64,000 bases of DNA from Fimbriimonadaceae bacterium (GTDB lineage: Bacteria; Armatimonadota; Fimbriimonadia; Fimbriimonadales; Fimbriimonadaceae): contig JAMLGR010000004.1 of NCBI GenBank assembly GCA_023957775.1, forward strand, positions 1 to 64,000. The letters are read 5' to 3'. Below are positions 42,448 to 51,976 of the stretch, one piece after another; position 1 is the stretch's first letter; every line of letters begins with the position of its first letter. Under the pieces are notes generated by a model. The model searched no databases and had not been told where the DNA came from. It saw only the letters and a program-made list of their open reading frames with translations. The position numbers were made by a program, and so were the translations under genes.

Positions 42448-43889
42448 CGGTCTAGTTCTCCAGCGAGCAACTCCTGCACGATCGTCGGATTGGCCCGCCC
42501 TTGCGACCGCTTCATGACCTGCCCGACGAGAAAACCCTTCACGCCGGATTGCCCGTGTAAATACTTGGCTACTATCTCCGAATTCTCCTCCAGAACTTCG
42601 CGAACGATGAGGAGAAGGGCCGAGCGGTCGGAGAGTTGCGAGGTGCCCTTTTGGGCCGCGATCTCGCTCGGCATCCGGCCGCTCGCGAAGCTGTCGTCAA
42701 ACAACTCCTTGCCCATTTTGCCGCTGACCTCGCCCGATGCGATCAGGTGGGTCAGGTCGACCAAGTGTGAAGGAGATACACGCGATTGACGGGCCGAGAC
42801 TCCCGCGTCGTTCAGCAGTTTGGCAAAATCGGAGTTCATCCAGTTGCAGACCGGCTTCGGCTCGCCGCCGAGGGCGACGGCCTCCTCGAAGAACTCCGCC
42901 CACTCGCGATCGCCCACGAGCCGGGCCGCGTCCGCGGCGCCCAACCCCAACGTACGCTCGTAGCGGCGAGCCTTCGCCAAAGGCAACTCGGGAAGCGACG
43001 CGCGTAACGCTTCGATCTGCACCGGATCGAACTCCATCGGGACCAGGTCGGGGTCGGGGAAGTAGCGGTAGTCGTTCTCCTCCTCCTTGACGCGCATCGG
43101 GAAGCTCTCGCCCTTCTGCTCGTTCCAGCCCCGGGTCTCCTGGAGAACGGGTTCGCCGCGCTCGAGGAGCGCGATCTGGCGGCGGGTCTCGAACTCCACG
43201 CCCTGCTGCACGCTGCGGAAGCTGTTCAGGTTCTTCAGCTCGCTCTTGGTGCCGTACCCGGCGCTGCCGGCGAGGCGCACCGAGACGTTCGGCTCGCACC
43301 GGAGCGAGCCCTCCTCCATCTTGCCGTCGCAAACCCCGAGATAGAGCAGGATCGAACGAAGCTGGGCGAGGTACTCCTTGGCCTCCTCCGGCGTGCCGAT
43401 GTCGGGCGGGAACTCGGTGACGATCTCCATCAGGGGCGTGCCCGCGCGGTTGAAATCGACGCCCGAACCCCCTTCGGCGAGGTGGACGAGCTTGCCCGTG
43501 TCCTCCTCGAGGTGGACGCGGCGGATGCGAATCCGCTTGGAGGCGCCATCGGCCGCCGGAATCTCGAGAAAGCCCGCGTAGCCCAAAGGGTTGGTCTCCC
43601 CATACTGGCTCACCTGATAGCCCTTGGGAAGATCGGGATAGAAGTAGTTTTTCCGATGAAATACTGAACGCATCGCGATCGTGCAGTTGAGGGCAAGGGC
43701 CGTGCGCAGGACCATCTCCACGGCTCGGTGGTTGGGGACGGGAAGCGCCCCGGGCAACCCCAGGCAGACCGGGCACGTGCGCGTGTTCGGCGCTCCGCCG
43801 AATGCGACCGGGCAGCGGCAGAACATCTTGCTTTCGGTCGCTAGCTCGGCATGGACCTCCATGCCCACGCTGGCCGTGTAGTCGCGCAT
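42444..43889 (-). CDS. gatB: Aspartyl/glutamyl-tRNA amidotransferase subunit B
   Basis: 481 aa. Kinase/tRNA-binding subunit of GatCAB, which amidates misacylated Glu-tRNA-Gln (and Asp-tRNA-Asn). Hallmarks: [63 protein letters not shown]-like [25 protein letters not shown] and the C-terminal YqeY-like tail. The ATG at 43889 is divergent from asnS. Because an AsnRS is encoded next door, the complex here probably serves mainly Gln-tRNA. gatA and gatC are not in the window. Confidence 0.97.
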   Translation of the reverse strand: MRDYTASVGMEVHAELATESKMFCRCPVAFGGAPNTRTCPVCLGLPGALPVPNHRAVEMVLRTALALNCTIAMRSVFHRKNYFYPDLPKGYQVSQYGETNPLGYAGFLEIPAADGASKRIRIRRVHLEEDTGKLVHLAEGGSGVDFNRAGTPLMEIVTEFPPDIGTPEEAKEYLAQLRSILLYLGVCDGKMEEGSLRCEPNVSVRLAGSAGYGTKSELKNLNSFRSVQQGVEFETRRQIALLERGEPVLQETRGWNEQKGESFPMRVKEEENDYRYFPDPDLVPMEFDPVQIEALRASLPELPLAKARRYERTLGLGAADAARLVGDREWAEFFEEAVALGGEPKPVCNWMNSDFAKLLNDAGVSARQSRVSPSHLVDLTHLIASGEVSGKMGKELFDDSFASGRMPSEIAAQKGTSQLSDRSALLLIVREVLEENSEIVAKYLHGQSGVKGFLVGQVMKRSQGRANPTIVQELLAGELDR

Positions 43890-43924
43890 CTTCGGCTATT
43901 GAACCCGGGAACGCCTGCCCCCGG

Positions 43925-43930
43925 TAAACT
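43925..43930 (+). promoter_or_regulatory. -10 box of asnS (leaderless type)
   Basis: TAAACT ends 10 nt before the asnS ATG; TTGAAC at 43899-43904 is a weak -35 candidate with a long 20-bp spacer. Confidence 0.4.
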
Positions 43931-43940
43931 CACGCCCGCC

Positions 43941-45341
43941 ATGGACTACCGTCGTTCCTACCTGCGCGATCTGTTTGCGCTCGAGCCCGGTTCGAGCGCC
44001 CACGCGTACGGCTGGGTCAAGACGCGTCGGGACAGCAAGGGCATCACGTTCGTGCAGCTCAGCGACGGGTCGTGCTTTCGCGACCTTCAGATCGTGGTGG
44101 ACGAGGGGACGATTCCCGAGGAGACCCTGAAGCTCGTCACCACAGGCGCCTGCGTGCGGTTCGACGGAACGATCGTCGCCTCCCCCGCGGCGGGCCAGGC
44201 GGTCGAATTGAAGGCGGAAACGCTGGAGGTGTACGGCCCCGCCGACCCTGCCGTGTACCCCCTCCAGAAGAAGGGCGCGTCCTTCGAGTTCCTGCGTGAA
44301 ATCGGGCACCTACGCACTCGGGGAAACACGTTTGGAGCGGTCTTTCGGGTGCGCGCCGAAGCGTCGTTCGCCATCCACCGCTTCTTCCACGAGCGCGGTT
44401 TCCACGCGATCCATACGCCCCTGATCACCGCGAGCGATGCCGAGGGCGCGGGCGCGATGTTCGCCGTCACGACGGCCTTGGAGCCCGGCCACGGCGACGA
44501 CGCCAGTTACGCCCTGGCCAAGCCCAAGCAAGCCGACGACTTTTTCGGCCGTCCCGCGTACCTCACCGTCAGCGGCCAACTCGAGGCGGAGACGTTGGCG
44601 CTCGGCATGACCAACGTGTACACGTTCGGTCCGACGTTCCGCGCCGAGAACAGCCACTCGAGCCGCCACCTGGCCGAGTTCTGGATGATCGAGCCGGAGA
44701 TGGCGTTCTGCGGGCTCGAGGGGAACATGGCCCTGGCCGAGGAGTTCCTCAAAGAGGTGATCCGGCACCTGCTCGACCATTGCGCGGAGGACCTCGAGTT
44801 CTTCAACAAGCGCATCGAACCCGAACTGCTTTCCACCCTGGGGCACGTCGTCGAGAGCGAGTTTGAGAGGATGACCTACACCGAGGCTGTGGCTTTGCTC
44901 GAGGCGAGCGGCCAGTCGTTCGAGTTTCCGGTGTACTGGGGGTGCGACCTGCAGAGCGAGCACGAGCGCTGGCTGACCGACACGAAGGTCGGCAAGCCGG
45001 TCATCCTCACCGATTACCCGAAGGAGATCAAGGCGTTCTACATGCGCATGAACGACGACGGGAAAACCGTGCGGGCGATGGACGTGCTCGCGCCGCGCAT
45101 CGGCGAGATCATCGGGGGCTCCCAACGCGAGGAGCGCCTCGACGTGCTTGAAAGGCGGATCGAGGAGATGGGGCTGCCGAAGGAGGCGTACTGGTGGTAT
45201 CTGGATCTGCGCCGGTTCGGTACGGCGCCGCACGCGGGGTTTGGGCTGGGCTTTGAGCGCTTCCTGATGTATGTGACCGGTATGAAGAACATTCGGGACG
45301 TGATTCCCTACCACCGGGCCCCGGGCCAGGCGGAGTTCTAA
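43941..45341 (+). CDS. asnS: Asparaginyl-tRNA synthetase
   Basis: 466 aa class II synthetase. An N-terminal OB-fold anticodon-binding domain ([20 protein letters not shown]) is followed by the catalytic core: motif 2 [26 protein letters not shown] is split by the family's HSSRHL, and motif 3 [15 protein letters not shown]. The ENS.S.RHL and MIEPE signature separates AsnRS from AspRS. The ATG at 43941 is used; the longer open frame is not supported. It is divergent from gatB; the ABC exporter gene begins 4 bp after its stop codon. Confidence 0.96.
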   Translation: MDYRRSYLRDLFALEPGSSAHAYGWVKTRRDSKGITFVQLSDGSCFRDLQIVVDEGTIPEETLKLVTTGACVRFDGTIVASPAAGQAVELKAETLEVYGPADPAVYPLQKKGASFEFLREIGHLRTRGNTFGAVFRVRAEASFAIHRFFHERGFHAIHTPLITASDAEGAGAMFAVTTALEPGHGDDASYALAKPKQADDFFGRPAYLTVSGQLEAETLALGMTNVYTFGPTFRAENSHSSRHLAEFWMIEPEMAFCGLEGNMALAEEFLKEVIRHLLDHCAEDLEFFNKRIEPELLSTLGHVVESEFERMTYTEAVALLEASGQSFEFPVYWGCDLQSEHERWLTDTKVGKPVILTDYPKEIKAFYMRMNDDGKTVRAMDVLAPRIGEIIGGSQREERLDVLERRIEEMGLPKEAYWWYLDLRRFGTAPHAGFGLGFERFLMYVTGMKNIRDVIPYHRAPGQAEF

Positions 45342-45345
45342 GGGC

Positions 45346-47094
45346 GTGCGGATCCGCGGCTTCGATTCCCGGATGCTCGCCGAGCTGAAACGGCACAAAC
45401 GCAACATCCTGCTCGGCCTGGCGTGTTCGGCGGTTGCCTCGGGCCTGCTCGCGATCGTCGGCCTGTTCGTCAAATTCATCCTCGATGCGGTCGCGAACCG
45501 CGATGTGGCGATGCTGAACTGGCTGAGCCTTGGCGTCATCGCCATCTTCAGCGTCAAGTACTGGTTCACCCGAGGGCAGACTTACTACCTGAGCAAGGCC
45601 GCAGCCATGCTGACGGCCGAACTTCGCCAGCGGCTGTTCCGCAAGCTGCAGGCGCTGCCGATCAGCTACTTCAACGAAAAGCGCGCGGGTTCGATCCAGA
45701 GCGTTCTCACAAACGACGTCCAGGTGTATCAAAGCGCGGTGGGCGTCGTGCGGGACGCGATCGACGGGCCGGTGAAGATCATCTCCGGGTTCGTGATGAT
45801 CTTCTATCTGCAGTGGCAGCTCGCCCTGGCGGCCATGGTGGTCATTCCCCCGATGGCGTGGGTCATCCAGCGCAACGGGCGCAAGATGAAGCTCGCCCAG
45901 GGTGAGGTGCAGGACGACCTGAGTTCGCTGACCGCGATGATGCAGGAGTCGCTCCAGGGTACGCGCATCGTCAAGAGCTTTTCGGCCGAGGAACGGGTGG
46001 CAACCAAGTTCTCGGAACTGGTGCAGCGCAGCCTTGCGAGCCAACTGCGCGCCGTGCGCCGGATCGCCACGCTCAAGCCGACCGTGGAGCTGCTGGGAGC
46101 CGTCGCCCTGGCCATCGTCGTCTTCGTGTGCGGACAGCTCGTCGCGCGCGGTTTTCTCGTCGTCTCCGATCTGGCGTCGTTTCTCTACTTCCTGGACCTG
46201 ATCAACCAGGGCACGAAGAACCTGGGCTCGCTCAACCAGACGTCGGGCCAAGTGCAAGCGGCTTCGGACCGGATCGAACGCGAAGTGCTCGGCGTTCCCG
46301 AGCAGCACCTCGAAGATCCCAACGCCCTGGCGCCGGCGATCGCGACCGGCCACATCGAGTTCCGCAACGTTTCCTTCACCTACGCGGACGGGACCCAGGC
46401 GCTCAAGAACGTGAGCTTCTCGATCGAACCGGGAACGAGCCTTGCGTTGGTGGGGCCGAGCGGGTCGGGCAAGAGCACGATCGCCGACCTCTTGCTTCGC
46501 TTTTACGACCCTACGGACGGGTGCATCCTGTTCGACGGCGTCGACCTCCGCGAGCTTCGCCTGAGCTGGCTGCGCGCCCAGATCGGTGTCGTTCCGCAGC
46601 AGACCTTCCTGTTCGCAGGCACCATCGCGGACAACATTCGCCTGGGGGCGCCGGACGCGACCGACGAAGAGGTGGTGGAGGCCGCGCGCGCCGCCCACGC
46701 CGAAACGTTCGTGCGCCGCATGCCCCAGCAGTTCGAGACCGAGTTGGGAGAGCGGGGCATCCGCACGAGCGGCGGCGAGATGCAGCGGATCGCGATCGCC
46801 CGCGCGCTCGTCCGCAAACCCACCATGTTGCTTCTCGACGAAGCGACGTCCAACCTCGACGCGCACAGCGAGCGCGCGGTGCAGGAGGCGCTGGACGAGG
46901 TCATGCGGCAGCGCACGACGCTCTTTATCGCCCATCGCCTGACGAGCGCGGCGCGGGCGGACCGCATCGTGATGCTTCTTCACGGGGAGGTGATCGAGCA
47001 CGGGACGCATCGCGAACTGCTCGCGCACGACGGACCGTACGCCGCCATGTACCGGGCGTTCAGCAACGGGGTGATCGATGAGTCCCTCGCCTGA
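45346..47094 (+). CDS. MsbA-like ABC exporter (fused permease-ATPase)
   Basis: 582 aa half-transporter. Six membrane helices (about 20-300) of the ABC_membrane type, then an ATPase with Walker A GPSGSGKST, Q-loop QQTFLF, signature TSGGEMQRIAIARAL (Thr-Ser-Gly-Gly-Glu, a slight departure from LSGGQ), Walker B MLLLDEATSNLD and H-loop AHRLTSA. It probably flips lipids or lipid-linked molecules as a homodimer; MsbA-like length and lone position fit, but the substrate is not shown. GTG start, 4 bp after asnS, with GGAG 10 nt upstream. Confidence 0.92.
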   Translation: MRIRGFDSRMLAELKRHKRNILLGLACSAVASGLLAIVGLFVKFILDAVANRDVAMLNWLSLGVIAIFSVKYWFTRGQTYYLSKAAAMLTAELRQRLFRKLQALPISYFNEKRAGSIQSVLTNDVQVYQSAVGVVRDAIDGPVKIISGFVMIFYLQWQLALAAMVVIPPMAWVIQRNGRKMKLAQGEVQDDLSSLTAMMQESLQGTRIVKSFSAEERVATKFSELVQRSLASQLRAVRRIATLKPTVELLGAVALAIVVFVCGQLVARGFLVVSDLASFLYFLDLINQGTKNLGSLNQTSGQVQAASDRIEREVLGVPEQHLEDPNALAPAIATGHIEFRNVSFTYADGTQALKNVSFSIEPGTSLALVGPSGSGKSTIADLLLRFYDPTDGCILFDGVDLRELRLSWLRAQIGVVPQQTFLFAGTIADNIRLGAPDATDEEVVEAARAAHAETFVRRMPQQFETELGERGIRTSGGEMQRIAIARALVRKPTMLLLDEATSNLDAHSERAVQEALDEVMRQRTTLFIAHRLTSAARADRIVMLLHGEVIEHGTHRELLAHDGPYAAMYRAFSNGVIDESLA

Positions 47095-47878
47095 GGTCCT
47101 CCTGGCGGCACTGGAGCTCCGCTGCGGATATCCTGCGCGGACCGTGCTCGAGGACGTGACGTTCGACGTTCGACAGGGCACGGTGACGGCCCTGCTGGGG
47201 CCTAACGGAAGCGGCAAGTCTACGCTCCTCAAGACGCTGGCCAAGACGTTGCCCGCGCAGGACGGCGAGGTTCACGTGCTTGGCGATCCCCTTCGCTCGC
47301 TCAGCTTCCGCCAATTGGCGCGCCGCGTCGCCTACGTGCCGCAGGAGGAGCTCGCCGCCTTTCCGTTCACGGTCGAGGAGATCGTGCTGATGGGTCGTCT
47401 CCCCTACTCGGAAGGCCTCTTCGAGACGGCCGACGACCGCCTCGCGGCGCGCCAGGCCATGGAGTTGGCGGACTGCCTGGAGCTAGCCGATCGTCCGGTG
47501 ACCGAGCTGAGCGGCGGCGAACGCCAGCGCGTGCTGCTGGCGCGCGCCCTGGCGCAACAAGCGCCCGTGCTGCTTCTCGACGAACCGACCTCGCACCTCG
47601 ACGTGCGGCACCAGGTGGAGATCGTGCGCCTCCTGAGGCGGCTGGCGGGCGAAGGGTACGGCATCCTTGCCGCGGTCCACGACCTCAACCTCGCCGCGTC
47701 GGTCGCCGATCGGGCCCTCTTGCTCGAGGGCGGGAGAATCGGGCTCAACGGTCCGTGCCGGGACGTGTTGGCCGACCAGAAAGTGGACGCCGTCTACCGC
47801 GTGGCCTTCCACCGCTACGAAACGGAAGAGGGCCCAAGAATGGTCCCGCAAATGGGCATGACCAACGATCGACGATAA
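47078..47878 (+). CDS. ABC transporter ATP-binding protein (FecE/BtuD-like)
   Basis: 266 aa. A canonical import ATPase: Walker A GPNGSGKST, Q-loop VPQE, signature LSGGERQRVLLARAL, Walker B VLLLDEPTSHLD, H-loop VHDLNLA. The subfamily pattern (PYSEGLF, the DVLA end) is that of iron-siderophore, heme and cobalamin importers. Its ATG overlaps the exporter gene by 17 bp, so they share a transcript, but no FecCD-type permease or binding protein lies nearby. The C-terminal residues TNDRR and the stop codon come from a heptamer array. Confidence 0.9.
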   Translation: MSPSPEVLLAALELRCGYPARTVLEDVTFDVRQGTVTALLGPNGSGKSTLLKTLAKTLPAQDGEVHVLGDPLRSLSFRQLARRVAYVPQEELAAFPFTVEEIVLMGRLPYSEGLFETADDRLAARQAMELADCLELADRPVTELSGGERQRVLLARALAQQAPVLLLDEPTSHLDVRHQVEIVRLLRRLAGEGYGILAAVHDLNLAASVADRALLLEGGRIGLNGPCRDVLADQKVDAVYRVAFHRYETEEGPRMVPQMGMTNDRR

Positions 47879-47891
47879 GCGATCGACGACT
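47864..47891. repeat. Heptamer array (4 x 7 bp)
   Basis: AACGATC, GACGATA, AGCGATC, GACGACT in register between convergent genes. It covers the 3' end and stop codon of the ABC ATPase gene and touches the stop of the next gene. Confidence 0.65.
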
Positions 47892-48249
47892 ATTTGCTGC
47901 CGGGCTTTCTCGCTTCGGGCGTGTACCACTGGCTCGAGATGTTCGAGTCGTTGGGTTGCGGCTTCTGGATCTGGGAAGACGGGAGCTGGATCGTGGGCAC
48001 ATCGCCCTTCACCATCGCGGGCCCCTCTTTCGACATCGTGTCCTGCGCCCCGCGCGCGGCGTTCTTGGTCCGCTCGGCGAGCGTCTTCGTGGAATCCGTC
48101 TCGCGGCTCTCGCCCGACGTGGGCGGCGCGAGTTCGACGGGCTGGTCGTTGGACGCGAAGTTTCGCATGCCGCCGTTCACGAAGAACAGCATCGCCCCGA
48201 GGACGATGAGCACCGAGACCAGGATGTAAGGTGGCTTGCGCTTTCTCAT
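47890..48249 (-). CDS. Small single-pass membrane protein
   Basis: 119 aa from the ATG at 48249, with GGAGGAA upstream on the minus strand. A short basic N-terminus (MRKRKPPYI) and one membrane helix (LVSVLIVLGAMLFFVNGG) are followed by a soluble, polar, disordered-looking region rich in Ser, Thr, Pro and Gln (about 30-119). No family is recognised. It is divergent from the glycosyltransferase gene and convergent with the ABC ATPase gene. Confidence 0.7.
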   Translation of the reverse strand: MRKRKPPYILVSVLIVLGAMLFFVNGGMRNFASNDQPVELAPPTSGESRETDSTKTLAERTKNAARGAQDTMSKEGPAMVKGDVPTIQLPSSQIQKPQPNDSNISSQWYTPEARKPGSK

Positions 48250-48318
48250 ACCGTTCCCTTCCTCCGCTAAACTCGGAGGAGTTGACCCAACGCTCCCCAT
48301 GTTAGCAGGAATCGAGCC

Positions 48319-49416
48319 ATGAAGCCGTCCGACTCGCCTTTGCCCCTCGTGGCGATCGACGCCCGACTTGTGTCGGGTTCGAGCACGGGGGACAGCACGT
48401 ACTGGACGGGCCTGGTTCGCGCCCTGCTGCGGCGGGCGCCGGAATTTCGCTATCTGTTACTCTCCAACGTCGCAAAGCCTCCGGAGATTCCCGAAACGTC
48501 ACATTCCCAGTGGGTCGTCGTACCTGGGCGGTCGTCGCGATGGTGGAGCCTGGTCTCGTTTCCGATGGCGGCGCGCCGGGCCGGGGCGGACGTCCTGCAC
48601 ACGCAGTACACCCTTTCGCCGTTGGCCGGAAAGCATGCGGTGACCACGATCCACGACGTGTCGTTCCTCATCGGACCGGAGTGGTTCCAGCCGAAGGACC
48701 GGCTGCTCCTCACGCAGTTGGTCGGCCCCTCCGCGCGCCGCGCGGCCAGAGTCGTCACCGTTTCGCAAACCTCGCGCCGAGACATCGTTCGTCTGCTGGG
48801 CCTGCCCGAAGCCAAGGTGGTCGCAACGCCCCTGGCGGCAAGCGAGGCGATCGAACGGATGGAGATCGGCGACGCCCGGGCGCTGGTTGCCCGGGCGTTT
48901 GGACTCGAGGGCCCGTTCTGCCTGACCGTGGGCACGCGATGGCCGCGAAAGAACATGCAGCTGGCGGTGGACGCCGTCGAGGGTTTGGGCGAAGCGTTCC
49001 CGCACCGGCTGGCCCTGACGGGAAAGGCGGGCTGGGGCGAAGGGGAGCTCGGAGCGCGCACGGTGCCCCTCGGGTACGTGGAGGAGCGCCAACTGTCCGC
49101 GCTCTACTCGTGCGCGGACGTGTTCCTCGCCCCGAGCCGCTACGAGGGGTTCGGCCTGACGCTGCTCGAGGCGTTCCGATGCGGGTGCCCGGTGGTCGCC
49201 AGCGTCGGGGGGTCGCACCCGGAAGTGGCGGGCGACGCCGCGCGACTCGTCCCGGAGTGGGACGCGGAATCGTGGAGCGCCGCGTTGAGGGAACTGCTGG
49301 GCGATTCGAGTAATCTGGCCGAGTTGCGGCAACGAGGTCCGGCCCGCGCGGCGGCGTTTTCATGGGACGAAACCGCCCGCTTGACCGCCGAGGTGTATCG
49401 CGAGGTGTTGCTATGA
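48319..49416 (+). CDS. Family 4 glycosyltransferase
   Basis: 365 aa GT-B retaining glycosyltransferase. The donor-site motif is PSRYEGFGLTLLEAFRCGCP (with the E7 pair) near 275-294; VTVSQTSRRDIVRLLG and VGTRWPRKNMQLAVDAVEGL are typical of the mannosyl/glucosyltransferase RfaB-like group. AGGA lies 8 nt before the ATG. It begins an operon whose next genes are overlapped (ATGA) or nearly so. The sugar and acceptor are unknown; a cell-surface polysaccharide role is plausible. Confidence 0.92.
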   Translation: MKPSDSPLPLVAIDARLVSGSSTGDSTYWTGLVRALLRRAPEFRYLLLSNVAKPPEIPETSHSQWVVVPGRSSRWWSLVSFPMAARRAGADVLHTQYTLSPLAGKHAVTTIHDVSFLIGPEWFQPKDRLLLTQLVGPSARRAARVVTVSQTSRRDIVRLLGLPEAKVVATPLAASEAIERMEIGDARALVARAFGLEGPFCLTVGTRWPRKNMQLAVDAVEGLGEAFPHRLALTGKAGWGEGELGARTVPLGYVEERQLSALYSCADVFLAPSRYEGFGLTLLEAFRCGCPVVASVGGSHPEVAGDAARLVPEWDAESWSAALRELLGDSSNLAELRQRGPARAAAFSWDETARLTAEVYREVLL

Positions 49417-49607
49417 TCGATCCCCAGCTTTTGTCCGTGCTCGCCTGTCCGGTGTGCGACGACCGGCCACCCCTTCGAGAGGAGGGCGACTACCTTGTTT
49501 GCACGCGCCGGGGCCACGCCTTTCCCGTCAAGGAGGGCATTCCCCACCTGTTGCCCGAGGACGCGATCCCCTCCGAGGCTTACGAGGAGTTGAAGCGTGG
49601 CGGATAG
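49413..49607 (+). CDS. Trm112/UPF0434-like small zinc protein
   Basis: 64 aa. [20 protein letters not shown], then [20 protein letters not shown] matches the Trm112 family. The first CxxC is present; the second pair reads CTRRGH, so one ligand may be His or the site is incomplete. In other bacteria these small proteins activate methyltransferases or are of unknown role. Its ATG overlaps the glycosyltransferase stop (ATGA), and the next gene starts inside its last codons. Confidence 0.85.
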   Translation: MIDPQLLSVLACPVCDDRPPLREEGDYLVCTRRGHAFPVKEGIPHLLPEDAIPSEAYEELKRGG

Positions 49608-50052
49608 AGAGCTCAAAGCGCTGGTGCTGCACGGTCCCAGCCTCAACCTCTCGGGATTTCGCGAGCCCGACGTGTACGGCAAGAAGCCCCTCGAAGAGAT
49701 CGACGCCGAGATCAATGCGACGGCCGTGAGGCTCGGCATCGAGGTCCGCATCCTGCAGTCCAACTCCGAAGGGGTCTTGATCGACACGATTCAAGAGCAC
49801 CGCAAGTGGGCGCACGGCATCGTGATCAACCCCGCGGGCCTGACGCACTACTCGATCGCCTTGCGAGACGCCCTGACGAGCGTCCGATTGCCGGTGATCG
49901 AGGTGCATCTGTCCAACGTGCACGCGCGGGAGGAGTTCCGCCGCCACTCGGTGATCGCGCCGATCACGGTGGGCCAGATCGTCGGACTGGGCGGCTACGG
50001 CTATTCGCTGGCGCTCCAAGCGCTCGCGAACCTCGAACGGGAGGTGGTGTAG
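49597..50052 (+). CDS. aroQ: Type II 3-dehydroquinate dehydratase
   Basis: 151 aa (typical about 145). Third step of the shikimate pathway: removes water from 3-dehydroquinate. [20 protein letters not shown] carries the catalytic Tyr of the REPxxYG motif; [16 protein letters not shown] and [17 protein letters not shown] (catalytic His) are intact; HGPS replaces the usual HGPN. A GTG start, 11 bp inside the Trm112 gene, has GAGGA upstream. The M24 peptidase gene begins at the next base after its stop codon. Confidence 0.96.
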   Translation: MADRELKALVLHGPSLNLSGFREPDVYGKKPLEEIDAEINATAVRLGIEVRILQSNSEGVLIDTIQEHRKWAHGIVINPAGLTHYSIALRDALTSVRLPVIEVHLSNVHAREEFRRHSVIAPITVGQIVGLGGYGYSLALQALANLEREVV

Positions 50053-51144
50053 ATGGGCAACCTCGAGCGGGTGCGCGCGGCGATGCGGGCCAAGGGGCTT
50101 TCGGCGATGCTGCTCAGCGAGATCGGGAGCGTGCAGTGGGCGAGCGGCTTCACCGGCACGGCCGGGTGGGTGTTGCTTACCCCGGACGACGGGGTGTTCG
50201 TCACCGACAGCCGGTACACCCTGCAGGCGCGGGAAGAGGTGGCGGACCTCCCCGTCGTCACGTTTGGGAGCCCTACCGACGGGGCCACCGCCCTGGGCGA
50301 ACAGGTAGCCCGCCTCGGCATCCAAAGCCTTGGTTTCGAGTCGGACTCGGTCACGGTGGAGACGTGGACGAAGTGGAAGGCCAAGTTCGGCTCCGTCGAA
50401 CTGGTCCCCTCGCCGGAGTTCGTCGCACCGCTGCGGATGGTCAAGACCCCCGCGGAGATCGACAAGATCCGGCAGGCGTGCGCCGCGGCCGACGCCTGTT
50501 TCGAGCACGTGAAGCGGATGATCCAGCCCGGTGTCCGGGAGTACGACATCGCGCTCGACATCGAGTTCTTCTTCAGGCGCCAGGGGATGGAGGTCGCGTT
50601 TCCCGTGATCGCCGTGAGCGGAGCGAAGAGCGCGCGGCCGCACGGCAAGCCGGGGGAGAAGGTGCTCGAACGGGGCGACTTCGTCACGTTGGACTTCGGT
50701 GCGAAGGTGGACGGGTACTGCAGCGACATCACGCGCACCGTGGTCGTCGTGGAAGCCTCCGATCGCCATCGCGAGATTTACAGCCAGGTCCTGAAAGCCG
50801 AGACCGCGGCCATCGAGGCCATGCGTCCCGGCGCCCGTGCCAGCGACATCGACGCCCTCGCTCGTCGCGTGCTCGACGAGAAGGACCTGGCGCGCTACTT
50901 CGGCCACGGTCTCGGCCATGGCCTCGGGCGCCTGGTGCACGACGCCGGACGCATGAACGCGACCTCCGAGACGATCCTCGAAGTCGGCCAGGTGTGGACC
51001 GTGGAGCCGGGCGTCTACATCGAGGGCTTTGGAGGGGTGCGGATCGAGGACGACGTGGTGGTGACGGAGAACGGGGTCGAGGTGCTCACCCACGCCCCCA
51101 AGGAGCTGCTGTTGTTGCCGATTCAAGAGTGCGACCGGTCCTGA
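50053..51144 (+). CDS. pepQ: M24 family Xaa-Pro aminopeptidase
   Basis: 363 aa. Cleaves N-terminal residues before proline. The creatinase-like N-terminal domain is followed by the pita-bread fold with all five metal ligands: LDFGAKVDGYCSDITRTVVV (two Asp), FGHGLGHGLGRLVHDAG (His), TVEPGVYIEGFGG (Glu) and GVRIEDDVVVTENG (Glu). The ATG at 50053 is directly after the aroQ stop codon. The neighbouring aroQ-pepQ pair is common in several phyla, often followed by efp; here an ABC-like gene follows instead. Confidence 0.95.
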   Translation: MGNLERVRAAMRAKGLSAMLLSEIGSVQWASGFTGTAGWVLLTPDDGVFVTDSRYTLQAREEVADLPVVTFGSPTDGATALGEQVARLGIQSLGFESDSVTVETWTKWKAKFGSVELVPSPEFVAPLRMVKTPAEIDKIRQACAAADACFEHVKRMIQPGVREYDIALDIEFFFRRQGMEVAFPVIAVSGAKSARPHGKPGEKVLERGDFVTLDFGAKVDGYCSDITRTVVVVEASDRHREIYSQVLKAETAAIEAMRPGARASDIDALARRVLDEKDLARYFGHGLGHGLGRLVHDAGRMNATSETILEVGQVWTVEPGVYIEGFGGVRIEDDVVVTENGVEVLTHAPKELLLLPIQECDRS

Positions 51145-51953
51145 CGGTCCGGGGAATCGGCCTTCGCGCCGAAGGGCCGACGCTGACGACGCGGCTCGGA
51201 TCGGGGCAGTCGCTCGCGGTGCTTGGGCCTGCGGCATCCGGAAAGTCCCGCCTCCTGCGCGTTCTGGCCGGGGATGAACGACCTGCCGTGGGCAAGGTCG
51301 AACTTCTCGAACAGTCCGTGTGGGCCGGGGTCGAGGGAGCGTCGAGGCGAACGACCCCGCTCGCCCTCGCCAAGCGGTGTGCCGGGCCCAAAGGCACCGG
51401 ACGGGCGACCGAGGCCCTGGCGGATTGCGGTCTGTGGGACGCGCGATCCAAAGCCTTGTCCGAACTCTCGCCCGGACAGCTCGCCGCCACCGAGCTTCTG
51501 CCGGCCCTCCTGGCCCCTCCGTCGCTCCTGGTCGTAGACGGGGCGTTGGACCGCTTGGATCCGTGGACGTTCGAAAGCGTTTGGAAGGCGATCCGGCGCC
51601 GGCTGGAACAGGGCGGCGCCCTTCTCGTCGCGACGCACCGGGCCGATCGCCTCCACCTCTTTTCGAGCGTGGTCGTCCTCCGGGCGCAACAGGTCCGGTT
51701 CTTCGGAACCCTCGAGGCGCTGGTTCGGCTTGCGGGGCCGACCGAGATCGTCATCGAGACGCAGCACGACGCCGAAGTGCGCGCCCTGGTCGAGCCGTTC
51801 GAGGCGACGGTCCGTGCGACCGAACAGGGGCTGGTGGTGCAGGTCGGCGAGGGCCAGGAGCTGGCCGCCAGGCTGCTGCTCGAAGGGTATGGGAACGCGC
51901 GCGTGGTGATGGTGCGCGAGGCGACGGCGGACGAGGCCCTTCGGCGCCTGTAG
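51129..51953 (+). CDS. Degenerate ABC-type ATPase
   Basis: 274 aa from a GTG overlapping the M24 gene by 16 bp. Walker A GPAASGKSRL (about 33-42) is good. The signature is weak (LSPGQLAATEL, near 113), and Walker B reads LLVVDGALDRLD, so the catalytic Glu after the Asp is a Gly. A H-loop-like VATHRAD follows. The protein would bind ATP but hydrolyse it slowly if at all. No permease is adjacent. Its C-terminal ~60 residues (about 205-274) form a separate domain without a known motif. It is kept in an operon with aroQ and pepQ. Confidence 0.78.
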   Translation: MRPVLTVRGIGLRAEGPTLTTRLGSGQSLAVLGPAASGKSRLLRVLAGDERPAVGKVELLEQSVWAGVEGASRRTTPLALAKRCAGPKGTGRATEALADCGLWDARSKALSELSPGQLAATELLPALLAPPSLLVVDGALDRLDPWTFESVWKAIRRRLEQGGALLVATHRADRLHLFSSVVVLRAQQVRFFGTLEALVRLAGPTEIVIETQHDAEVRALVEPFEATVRATEQGLVVQVGEGQELAARLLLEGYGNARVVMVREATADEALRRL

Positions 51954-51961
51954 GCTGAGGG

Positions 51962-51967
51962 TAGCCT
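51962..51967 (+). promoter_or_regulatory. -10 box of the asparaginase-like gene (leaderless type)
   Basis: TAGCCT ends 9 nt before the ATG at 51977, in the 23-bp gap after the ABC gene. Confidence 0.3.
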
Positions 51968-51976
51968 AGCGGTTCA

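Noticed and set aside
43941-45341. Aspartyl- rather than asparaginyl-tRNA synthetase
   Set aside because: The [20 protein letters not shown] segment and the length fit AsnRS; AspRS has an extra insertion domain.
48299-48322. Seven-codon leader peptide (ATG TTA GCA GGA ATC GAG CCA TGA) overlapping the glycosyltransferase start
   Set aside because: The overlap is suggestive, but there is no properly spaced ribosome-binding site and no regulatory codon run; most likely chance.
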